Assembly: GCF_003417065.2 (NCBI RefSeq)
Contig: NZ_QVLT01000024.1
Coordinates: 1 to 64,000, forward strand
Direction of reading: 5' to 3'
DNA: 64,000 nt
Origin: Hymenobacter lapidiphilus
GTDB taxonomy: Bacteria > Bacteroidota > Bacteroidia > Cytophagales > Hymenobacteraceae
How positions within the stretch are numbered: the first letter of the stretch is position 1; the number at the start of each line of letters is the position of its first letter. Below the pieces are notes generated by a model. The model saw nothing but the letters and a program-made list of their open reading frames with translations. It was not told where the DNA came from and made no database searches. Shown here one piece after another: positions 53,830-61,085 of the stretch. A program made the translations under genes and the position numbers.

Positions 53830-54123
53830 CTATCCGCGCAGTAGTTTTTCGAGCACCGCCAGATGCTCCTGGAAAGCTGTTTTGCCTTCCTTGGAAGCCG
53901 AGTAGGTAGTGTTGGGCTTTTTGCCGACGAATTGCTTGCTGACGCTCACGTACCCCACTTTCTCAAGGGCCGCGACGTGGCTGGCGAGGTTGCCGTCGGT
54001 CAGGTCGAGGGCTTCCTTGAGTTCGGTGAAGCTGACCACCTCGTTGGCCATGAGCACCGCCATCACGCCCAACCGCACCCGGTTGTCGAAAGCTTTATTG
54101 AGCGTGTGAATCAGGTGCTTCAA
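53830..54123 (-). CDS. Winged-helix transcriptional regulator (MarR/ArsR-like small wHTH)
   Basis: 97 residues, one DNA-binding domain. The helix-turn-helix is visible in FTELKEALDLTDGNLASHVAALEKVGYV and a wing in VGKKPNTTYSASKEG. Proteins of this size (HTH_34 type) in this phylum usually precede a membrane protein of the DUF4173 kind. Its stop lies 58 bases before DUF4173 and it is flanked by two copies of a CTTTG-N5-CAAAG operator, so it is the prime candidate to bind them. The signal it senses is unknown. Confidence 0.85.
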   Translation of the reverse strand: MKHLIHTLNKAFDNRVRLGVMAVLMANEVVSFTELKEALDLTDGNLASHVAALEKVGYVSVSKQFVGKKPNTTYSASKEGKTAFQEHLAVLEKLLRG

Positions 54124-54185
54124 TGCGGTGAGATAGTAAAATGATGGGGGCAGTCTTCTGAAGGAAAGAGAGCAGATATAACGAT

Positions 54186-54308
54186 GTCATGCTGAGCGAA
54201 GGCGGAGCCGAAGCATCTCTACTGCTTCGTTGCAATAGCAATCAAATGGTAAAATTAGTGTTGCGGTAGAGATGCTTCAACTTCGGCTCCGCCTTCGCTC
54301 AGCATGAC
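54186..54308. repeat. Long intergenic inverted repeat, copy 7
   Basis: Arms GTCATGCTGAGCGAAGGCGG (from 54186) and its mirror (ending 54308) plus inner GAAGCATCTCTAC arms. Between two minus-strand genes in tandem. Confidence 0.9.
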
Positions 54309-54317
54309 AACCGTTTT

Positions 54318-54956
54318 TCACCGCTCGTACCGGTTATACATCAGCAGGCCGTAGCCGATGTGGCCCAAGCCGAAACCGAGCGCAAAGAACAGCAGGCCGA
54401 GACCGGGAATCAACATGGCGACCAGCCCGAGGCCGATTACGGTGAGGCCCAACCAGCGGATTTCGTCGAGGGTGTACTTGCTGGCGTTGAGCAGGGCCAG
54501 GCCATAGAACAGCAGCATGCCCGGCACCACCAGCGCCACCGCGCCATCCAGGTACAGCGCGATGCAAAACAGCCCGCCCGCCACCAGCGGAATGGCCAGG
54601 CTGATGGCCAGCCGCCGGCCCAGCGCGCTCCAGAGTGGCTGCCCATTGCGGCGGGCCCGGCGCAACGTGAAGAACGTGGCCACCAATAGTGCTATTGCTA
54701 TGATACCCGCCGCCAGCCCCAGCAGAAACGGCAGCACCGCCCGCCGTTCGGCGGCCGAACTTTCCAGCAGCCCCAGGTAGCCGGCGTGGGGGTACAGCCC
54801 TTTCAGGTACCAGTGCCCCAGCCCGGCTCCGGCCAGCGCCACCAGCCCCGCCCCTACCCCGGCCAGTCCGCTCAGCGAAATAAAGCGCGACGACCGCTCC
54901 ATGATGGCGCGAATCTCGGTGAGTTGGGCAAGTGGGTCGGGAGTAGGCTGGGCCAT
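54318..54956 (-). CDS. Membrane protein of unknown family in the winged-helix regulon
   Basis: 212 residues, five or six membrane helices (FISLSGLAGVGAGLVALAGA, AVLPFLLGLAAGIIAIALLV, AISLAIPLVAGGLFCIALYL, GAVALVVPGMLLFYGLALL, LGLTVIGLGLVAMLIPGLGL). The N-terminal segment MAQPTPDPLAQLTEIRAIMERSSRF is cytoplasmic. No enzymatic motif. Its promoter region holds operator site 2 (54969-54985), 12 bases before the ATG, shared with DUF4173. It is likely repressed or activated by the winged-helix protein encoded between them. Confidence 0.75.
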   Translation of the reverse strand: MAQPTPDPLAQLTEIRAIMERSSRFISLSGLAGVGAGLVALAGAGLGHWYLKGLYPHAGYLGLLESSAAERRAVLPFLLGLAAGIIAIALLVATFFTLRRARRNGQPLWSALGRRLAISLAIPLVAGGLFCIALYLDGAVALVVPGMLLFYGLALLNASKYTLDEIRWLGLTVIGLGLVAMLIPGLGLLFFALGFGLGHIGYGLLMYNRYER

Positions 54957-54968
54957 AGCTTCAAAAAG

Positions 54969-54985
54969 AACTTTGCACTACAAAG
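54969..54985. promoter_or_regulatory. Operator of the winged-helix regulon, site 2
   Basis: AACTTTG-CACTA-CAAAG, with 5-bp exact arms and the same AAAAGAACTTTG flank as site 1. Located 12 bases upstream of the 212-residue membrane protein gene. Confidence 0.65.
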
Positions 54986-55335
54986 CAACGACTATTTTGC
55001 CAATTATTCCCCTGCCGCTGCTTGTTTTTTTTCGACATACCCCATTTGGAAACGGGCAGTCTGGCCAGATCGAGGTCCGAATTCGTCCCAAAATGAGTGG
55101 ATGACCAGACGAAGGCGGTGCCGGACATGGCCAAAACCAGACTACGGCCGCAGGGTGGACCTCCTGCGGACGCCCCATTTTGAAACAGCCCTTTCCCATT
55201 AAAAACCTGCTTTAAATCAAACCAGTGGGAACTTTGAGACCGTAAGTTCTGGCAGCAACGCTACTGTCGCCGGCCGTCTGTCTACCCGGTTTTCGGCCAT
55301 AAATGTATCCTCCCATTTCTCTAACCACCAATCCT
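54986..55335. other. Gene-poor stretch of about 350 bases
   Basis: Beyond operator site 2 I see no gene, long palindrome or promoter match up to the start of the plus-strand membrane protein gene at 55336. A short dyad around CAGTCTGG / CCAGAC is present but of low interest. Confidence 0.5.
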
Positions 55336-55770
55336 ATGACGCACACTTATACTTCGGCCAATTATTCTACTATTACCCGCACACTTATTCTGTGGCTGCT
55401 GAGCAACCTCGGCGGGACCCTCTGGCTGCTGCTGGATTTTTCCTACGAGCGGCTCGATGATTATTCGATTGCCCTGATGGTAGGCCTGACGGCGGCACTG
55501 GCGTCGCTGGCCATCGTGCCGCTGGTAGTTCCCTTTTTCCTGCTCATGAGCCGTCTGCAGGCTAACTGGCCACGCCGCACAATGGCTTTAACGGGTATTA
55601 TTCTGTTTTTTCTGCTCATCAATTTGCTGCTGCTCGACCTCATTCCGATGAATTCGCTGGCCGAGCTGTTGCCGTTTTCACTACCGTATGGTCTGGCAGC
55701 GGTGCTGGGCGTGTTGTGGCTCTATGGTCCTGCCCGGCACGTAGCCGCGCCTTCGCAGCACCCGGCCTAG
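55336..55770 (+). CDS. Small membrane protein, four helices
   Basis: 144 residues from the second ATG (MTHTYTSANYSTITRTL); an ATG 33 bases upstream at 55303 adds eleven residues. Four hydrophobic segments: LILWLLSNLGGTLWLLLDF, ALMVGLTAALASLAIVPLVV, ALTGIILFFLLINLLLLDL and FSLPYGLAAVLGVLWLYG. Unknown family, no conserved motif. It is divergent from the regulon membrane gene and followed by a methyltransferase. Confidence 0.62.
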   Translation: MTHTYTSANYSTITRTLILWLLSNLGGTLWLLLDFSYERLDDYSIALMVGLTAALASLAIVPLVVPFFLLMSRLQANWPRRTMALTGIILFFLLINLLLLDLIPMNSLAELLPFSLPYGLAAVLGVLWLYGPARHVAAPSQHPA

Positions 55771-55832
55771 CGACCCGCCTGCGCGGGCGGGGCCGGCCAA
55801 CGCAACGCCTGCTCTGCCCGTAAGCCCACGGC

Positions 55833-56636
55833 ATGAAGCTGCGCCTGCACCTGTTCGAGTTCGAGGATTTGCCCTGGTTTCCGAAGGTTATTCGGTCCGG
55901 GATGATGGACTACCTGCGGTTTATGATTTCGGCCCTGGGTACCTATCGGCCCATTGTGCCGCTGCTGCTGGCGGCCCTGCGCCACACCGGCCAAACGCGG
56001 GTGCTGGAGCTGGGTGCCGGGGCGGGCGGCGGCACGGCCGGCGTACTGCGCGGCCTGCGGGCCGGTGGCCTGCCCGATGCCCGCGTCTGCCTCACCGACC
56101 TTTACCCCCAACCCGCCGCCTGGCAGCCGCTGCAGGCCGCCACCCCCGGCCTGGAGTTCGAGCCGGCCCCGGTAAACGCGCTGGCTGTACCGGCCGGGCT
56201 GCCGGGCTTCCGCACCATCTTCTCGGCGTTCCACCACTTCCCGCCCGCCGCCGCCGAGGCCCTTCTGGCCGATGCGGTGCGGCAGCGCACCGGTATTGGC
56301 GTGTTTGAGGGCGCGGGCAAGCACTGGCTGGAGTTGCTGCTGGCCCTCACGGTGCTGCCGGCGGCCCAGCTGCTTATCACGCCCTTTATCCGTCCGTTCC
56401 GTTTCAGCCGGCTGTTTTTCACCTACGTCGTACCGCTCATCCCGCTCTTCACCATCTGGGACGGCTGCGTGAGCATTCTGCGCATGTATCCGCCCGAACA
56501 ACTGCTGGCCCTGGCCCATCGCGCCGACCCGGAAGGAACATTCGCCTGGCAGGCCGGCAAAGTGCGCCATTGGTGGGGGCCGCAGGTAACGTACCTGATT
56601 GGCGTGCCCCGGGCAGAGGAGCGAGTGGATAGATAG
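55833..56636 (+). CDS. Class I SAM-dependent methyltransferase with membrane-associated C-terminus
   Basis: 267 residues. The SAM-binding loop LELGAGAGGGTAG (motif I, about residue 55) with the acidic-end residue of CLTDLYPQ identifies a class I fold. The C-terminal third is hydrophobic (LLLALTVLPAAQLLITPF, LFFTYVVPLIPLFTIW), so it probably associates with the membrane, as do methyltransferases acting on lipids or quinones. The last codons and the stop fall in a long inverted repeat. A UbiA-type prenyltransferase follows, which supports a lipid or quinone substrate by context only. Confidence 0.8.
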   Translation: MKLRLHLFEFEDLPWFPKVIRSGMMDYLRFMISALGTYRPIVPLLLAALRHTGQTRVLELGAGAGGGTAGVLRGLRAGGLPDARVCLTDLYPQPAAWQPLQAATPGLEFEPAPVNALAVPAGLPGFRTIFSAFHHFPPAAAEALLADAVRQRTGIGVFEGAGKHWLELLLALTVLPAAQLLITPFIRPFRFSRLFFTYVVPLIPLFTIWDGCVSILRMYPPEQLLALAHRADPEGTFAWQAGKVRHWWGPQVTYLIGVPRAEERVDR

Positions 56637-56732
56637 GACGTCATTCAGAGCGCAGCGAAGAATCTCACGTGCCGAAGTAATTCCAATTTCAGCACGCGAG
56701 ATTCTTCGCTGCGCTCTGAATGACGTCCTATC
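56632..56732. repeat. Long intergenic inverted repeat, copy 8
   Basis: 41-base arms with one mismatch, GATAGGACGTCATTCAGAGC at the left (56632) and its mirror ending 56732. It overlaps the last codons of the methyltransferase gene. Confidence 0.9.
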
Positions 56733-56792
56733 CATCCCAACTCCTGTAGCTTTACCTTTCCGCCTCCGCTCACGCCCGTCAATCAATACTCC

Positions 56793-57664
56793 TTGCTACT
56801 TACCAAGTACAAAAAGGCCCTGCCGCTGCTGCGGATACCATTTTCGGTGTACCTGATGCCGGTGTTCTGGTTTGGGCTGAGCGCGCTGCCGGGGCCATTC
56901 AGCATCGGGAGGGCAGTAGGCGTGTTCGTGGTGCTGCACCTGCTGGCCTACCCTGCTTCCAACGGCTACAACAGCTATTACGACCGCGACGAGGGCAGTA
57001 TTGGCGGCCTGCGCACTCCGCCCAAAGTGTCGCCCGAGCTGTTGCACCTGGTGTGGCTGTTCGATGCGCTGGCGGTGGCGGGTGGCTGGCTGCTGAGCCC
57101 GATTTTTGCGGGACTGGTGGCGGTGTATCTGCTGGTATCGAAGGCATACAGCTACGAGGGCATCCGCCTTAAAAAGTATCCGCTATTGAGCACGGCCGTA
57201 GTGGTGGTGTTCCAGGGAGCCTACACGTTTCTGATGACCCAGGTGGGCGTAGGGGCCGACCAGGGCCAGTTGCTGACCCCCGATAATCTGCTGCTGGCTT
57301 TGGTAAGCAGCCTGTTTCTGGCCGGCTCCTATCCGCTTACGCAGGTGTACCAGCACGCCGAAGACGCGCGCCGCGGCGACCGGACGCTGAGCTTGCGGCT
57401 GGGCATCCGGGGCACGTTTGTGTTTGCCGGGCTGGCCCTGGCCACCGGGGCCGGGCTGCTGGCCTACACCTACCTGCGCCGCCACGAGCCCACCCATCTG
57501 CTGCTGTTTCTGGTGGCCACGGCCCGGTGGTGTGGCTGTTCGGGCGCTGGGCCTGGGCCGTGTGGCAGAACGAAGCCGCCGCCGACTTCGACCGCACCAT
57601 GCGCATGAACCAGGTTTCCTCGCTGTGCACGAGCCTGGCCTTTGCGCTGATGCTGCTTTTTTAG
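56793..57664 (+). pseudogene. UbiA family prenyltransferase, one-base frameshift
   Basis: About 290 residues when read across the break. Start is TTG at 56793; no ATG is in frame nearby. NGYNSYYDRDEGSIGG is the first prenyl-diphosphate-binding motif and YQHAEDARRGDRTLSLRLG the second; seven or more membrane helices surround them. At a CCC run (57523-57525) the frame shifts; four C restore PVVWLFGRWAWAVWQ and end at LFALMLLF-type residues, stop 57662-57664. It joins polyprenyl chains to an aromatic or other acceptor. Disrupted as sequenced, probably by a base error. Confidence 0.82.
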
Positions 57665-57845
57665 GCGACAAAAGGGCAAACGTACCAACCAGGCCTCAGA
57701 AAAGATTGTGGGGTAGCCGGCGGGTAGCACTGCGCACCCCCGGCAGCAGTGGTCAATCATAAGAGTGCTTCCTGATGGCAGCAAGCCCTCTAACAACCGG
57801 CTTCATGCTTGCGTAGAACGCCCCAAGTGACTCACATTTTCTGCT

Positions 57846-58479
57846 ATGCGCCTACACCTGCTGTTGCCCGCCCTGCCCCTGGCTCTATTGGCTGCGGCCT
57901 GCTCTGGCCCTACCACCGACCAAGCCAGCAACTCGGGCCCCGCTTCTGAGATACCCGACACAGCCCGCGCCGCCTTTCCGGAACCGCTCGACACCGTCCG
58001 CGCCGCTACCCTTACGGCCCAGTCCGATACGCTGCTGGTGAACCGCAGCCGCCACGTGTTCTCCAATCAGGCCGCCCCCGATGTGTTTTCGCTGGTACTT
58101 CGCGGCCCGGCCCTACTCAGTGGCGAGGCTACTTTTACCATTACTACGGCCACGGGCGAGGTAATTTTCCGCGAAATCCTGACCGCGCCGGAGCTGGAAG
58201 CGGCGCTGGTGTACGAAATGAAAACGCCCACGGTGACCCAGGCCGAGCGCGAGCTACGTGCGCCGACGGGTGCGGGAGTTCTTCACCGAAACCAACTTTC
58301 GGCGCCCGGCCCTGCCCGCCAACGCCACCTACCCCAGCCCCACCAGCCCCGACCGCGCCACCTGGAACGACCTGCGCCAGCGCCCCGACGCCGTGCGCTT
58401 CGATTACCTGGTGGGCAAAGAAGACCGCCGCCATCTGGTTTGGTCGCCGCTCAGCAAGCAGGTCGTGCACCTGCCCTGA
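57846..58479 (+). pseudogene. Lipoprotein of unknown function, one-base frameshift
   Basis: About 210 residues when read across the break. A signal peptide ends in a lipobox-like LLAAACSG (cysteine near residue 19). The mature N-terminal half is Thr/Ser/Asp-rich (AAFPEPLDTVRAATLTAQSD, FSLVLRGPALLSGEATFTI). At 58254 one extra C shifts the frame; removing it gives EREYVRRRVREFFTETNF and a tail of WSPLSKQVVHLP. Family unknown; probably anchored in an envelope membrane. Without correction it runs on to 58628 in a meaningless frame. Confidence 0.65.
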
Positions 58480-58692
58480 TATTAGCCGGTAGCCCAGGGC
58501 TGTTTATCTCTGTTCAGCAATCCGGCGGGCAGGGTAGCACTTGGCGTCCACCAGAGTCGGAGCGGGAGGTTTCACGTACGCTTCGCGCCTCACCCGATAG
58601 TTTCGTCGGCCTTCAGTCAGTCCGTTGATTAACGCGGCTTCTCAGCCGGCAATTTTTGCTTTTGCACGGCACAACCAACGAACCTGCTTAGC

Positions 58693-59370
58693 CTAACTGC
58701 CGGCTGCTTCTTCTTCAGCCTGAGCCAAGGCATCGGTGAGGTTGCGGGCGAATACTTCGTAGGGCTGGAAGCCGCGGCTGAGCACGTAGCCCTGCGAACC
58801 CGCCCGCAGAATTATGGTCGGAAAGCCCTGCACGCCGATGCGGGCCACAGCCTCGAATTCGCGGCGTACGGCCGCCCCGGTTTCGGGCAGCGCAAACCGG
58901 CGCGCAAACTCCTCGAAATCCAGATCGAGCGCCTGCACCAATGGTTGGTACGTGTGCACATCGTTTAAATTCTCGCCCCGGCTGAACAGGGCCTGCTGCA
59001 CGACATGGGCAAAATCCAGCACCCGGCCGTGGGCATCGAGCTGACGCACGATGTACAGCGCCCGGGCCGGAGCCTCCGAATCCTGGAAATAGGTACCGGC
59101 CGCGCCCAACTGCTTGTAGGCTTCCCCAAACTGCACGCCGGTGGTCTGCTCTACCTGGGGCATGGCCCCTTCAATGTAGCCCCAACCAGCCCCGATGGGC
59201 TCGGCCTGCTCGCCGGCCAGCATACCGCCGCTAAGCACGGAGATGGTCAGGCGACCCGCAAAATCAGTTTGTACGCGCTGCATTACCGGGCTCATGCCAT
59301 AGCACCAGCCGCAGTAGGCGTCGTAGAGGTAGAGTAGCTCGGGAAGGTCGGAGGCGGGAGTGGGTTGCAT
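58693..59370 (-). CDS. DsbA family protein (FrnE-like)
   Basis: 225 residues from the ATG at 59370. YDAYCGWCYGMSPVMQ carries the CxxC redox site (residues 20-23), and GVQGFPTIILRAG the cis-proline loop. The inserted helical part is as in the 2-hydroxychromene-2-carboxylate isomerase/FrnE branch of DsbA-like proteins. There is no signal peptide, so it is likely cytoplasmic, where such proteins act as disulphide oxidoreductases or isomerases of unknown partners. A TTG three codons upstream is possible but weaker. Confidence 0.85.
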   Translation of the reverse strand: MQPTPASDLPELLYLYDAYCGWCYGMSPVMQRVQTDFAGRLTISVLSGGMLAGEQAEPIGAGWGYIEGAMPQVEQTTGVQFGEAYKQLGAAGTYFQDSEAPARALYIVRQLDAHGRVLDFAHVVQQALFSRGENLNDVHTYQPLVQALDLDFEEFARRFALPETGAAVRREFEAVARIGVQGFPTIILRAGSQGYVLSRGFQPYEVFARNLTDALAQAEEEAAGS

Positions 59371-59439
59371 AAGGGGCAAAGTACCGGCGCAAAATCAGCT
59401 TGTCCAAATCAGGGTAAGCCCGATGGAAGGCTATTGGAC

Positions 59440-59530
59440 AAAATAGTGCTGTCTTATTCTCATTTTATATAACTATTTAAATTATAAATTATACTTATTG
59501 ATATTTTAATAGTATATTAGTTAAGCCAGG
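59440..59530. other. Strongly AT-rich stretch upstream of the T9SS cargo gene
   Basis: About 80-90 bases of very low GC (TATATAACTATTTAAATTAT and similar) in an otherwise GC-rich region. It precedes the gene at 59590 by about 60 bases and may contain a UP-element or a nucleoid-protein binding site. No exact TAnnTTTG occurs in it. Confidence 0.5.
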
Positions 59531-59589
59531 GCCTTACCACTGGTACGCCCTCTTTCTGCCATTTAACCTCGCTAAGCGGATGATGTATC

Positions 59590-60855
59590 ATGAAAACCCT
59601 CTCTACCTCTCTGATGCTACTGGTGGCTGTGCTACTGGCAGGTATCGAAACCGCGCTGGGCCAGTGCACCTACACTACCTCTCAGGATGGCAAATTTAGC
59701 CTAGCTACTACCTGGACGAAGAGCAGCCCGAGCTGCCCTAACCTACCCGGTTCGCTCGACCACATCATTATCAACCACCAAGTTACGCTCGATCAGGATT
59801 TTGCCATAACGGGGCCGTCCAACAACAAAGCAGGTGGCAGTATAGTCATTAGTGCTGCCGGCTCGCTGATGGAGGACGCCACGCCTCGTACCCTTTCCAT
59901 CAGCCACGGCAGCCTGGAAGTGCAGGCTGCGGCTAACCGCAGTGTCCCGCGCCTGGCTGTATCAATTCTCGACGTTAGTTACACCCAACGGGGTAGATTT
60001 GATGCCAGAGTCAGTATCGGAGCTAACTCAACTGTAACTGTTGGATGCCTGATGTTAGGCATTCAGGGTGGCATTGACCTCGCCACAGATGCCCAGCTTA
60101 ATGTGACAGGCAACCTTGATGTTTCAAACGGCAACGGCTCTATTGAAGGCCCCAGCTTAAGCTCGCGACCAGCTGGCGCACACGTTATCGGCATTGTCAC
60201 GGGGGTCAACGGAGGCACTCACAACGTGTTCAGCGGCAATTTGCGCTGGTGCGTTGATGAGGTTCCGGGGCTCGCCTGCCCTGCCACCGGCCCCAAGCAA
60301 ACCCCACAAAGTGGCAGCAACTGCAGGCCCCTGCCCGTCACGCTCGTTAGCTTTACAGCCCAGGCCCGCCCTTCCGGCGTGAAACTCGACTGGGTAACTG
60401 CTACCGAACTCAACAACGACTACTTTGAGGTGCAGCGTAGCGCTAGTGGACAGGCCTTTGCGCCAATTAGCCAAGTACCTGGCTCCGGCACTACCAACTC
60501 GGGAGCTACGTACAGCTTTACCGATACGGCCCCGCTGGCCGGCTCGGGCTATTACCGCCTGCGCCAAGTAGACCGGGACGGTAGCGAGGCGTTTTCTGCG
60601 GTGGTAGTGGCTACCGGCCCACAGCAGCTTGAAGCCCTCATTTACCCCAACCCCGGCACCACAACAATTATGCTGCCCGCTGGCACAGGCCAGCCCGTCG
60701 ATTACCGGATTTACACCATCACCGGCCGCACCGTTCTTGCGGGCCGCACGGCAGGCGGTACTTCGTTCGGTGTGCAACAGATTCCGGCCGGCCTCTACCT
60801 AATAGAACTCGTTACCGGCGGCCAGCGTCACGTTCAGCGTTTCGTGCGGCACTGA
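59590..60855 (+). CDS. Secreted protein with T9SS type A sorting domain
   Basis: 421 residues. A signal peptide (MLLVAVLLAGIETALGQ) is followed by a beta-rich N-terminal half (TTWTKSSPSCPNLPGSLDHI), an FN3-like strand set around residues 250-335 (VTLVSFTAQARPSGVKLDW) and a C-terminal type IX sorting domain (LIYPNPGTTTIMLPAG, GLYLIELVTGGQRHVQRFV). The protein is exported and attached at the cell surface or released. No enzymatic motif is seen. It is convergent with rho, separated by an inverted repeat and terminator. Confidence 0.9.
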   Translation: MKTLSTSLMLLVAVLLAGIETALGQCTYTTSQDGKFSLATTWTKSSPSCPNLPGSLDHIIINHQVTLDQDFAITGPSNNKAGGSIVISAAGSLMEDATPRTLSISHGSLEVQAAANRSVPRLAVSILDVSYTQRGRFDARVSIGANSTVTVGCLMLGIQGGIDLATDAQLNVTGNLDVSNGNGSIEGPSLSSRPAGAHVIGIVTGVNGGTHNVFSGNLRWCVDEVPGLACPATGPKQTPQSGSNCRPLPVTLVSFTAQARPSGVKLDWVTATELNNDYFEVQRSASGQAFAPISQVPGSGTTNSGATYSFTDTAPLAGSGYYRLRQVDRDGSEAFSAVVVATGPQQLEALIYPNPGTTTIMLPAGTGQPVDYRIYTITGRTVLAGRTAGGTSFGVQQIPAGLYLIELVTGGQRHVQRFVRH

Positions 60856-60890
60856 GCGCATATCGGGAATTCCTGGAAAACGCTGTTTTT

Positions 60891-60981
60891 GTCAGGCTGA
60901 GGGTGTGGCAGCAGCTCTGCCGCTTCGTTGTAGCAGTAATTCAGCGAAGCGGTAGAGCTGCTGCCACACCCTCAGCCTGAC
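60891..60981. repeat. Long intergenic inverted repeat, copy 9
   Basis: Arms GTCAGGCTGAGGGTGTGGCA (from 60891) and its mirror (ending 60981), with CTCTGCCGCTTCG and CGAAGCGGTAGAG inside. Between the T9SS cargo gene and the rho terminator. Confidence 0.88.
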
Positions 60982-61017
60982 GATTCCCCAACACTTGCTA
61001 AGTCCGTCCATCGGCCA

Positions 61018-61080
61018 GCTGCATCAACGCCAGAAGGCCCGTTCCGCACTATGCGAAACGGGCTTCTGCGTTGATGCAGC
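61018..61080 (-). terminator. Terminator of rho
   Basis: Imperfect stem of about 28 bp between 61018 and 61080, five bases after the rho stop on the minus strand. Confidence 0.65.
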
Positions 61081-61085
61081 TTTGT

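Noticed and set aside
1042..60981. The nine inverted repeats as ordinary intrinsic terminators
   Set aside because: Two lie in divergent spaces where no transcript ends, and most lack a T run after the stem.
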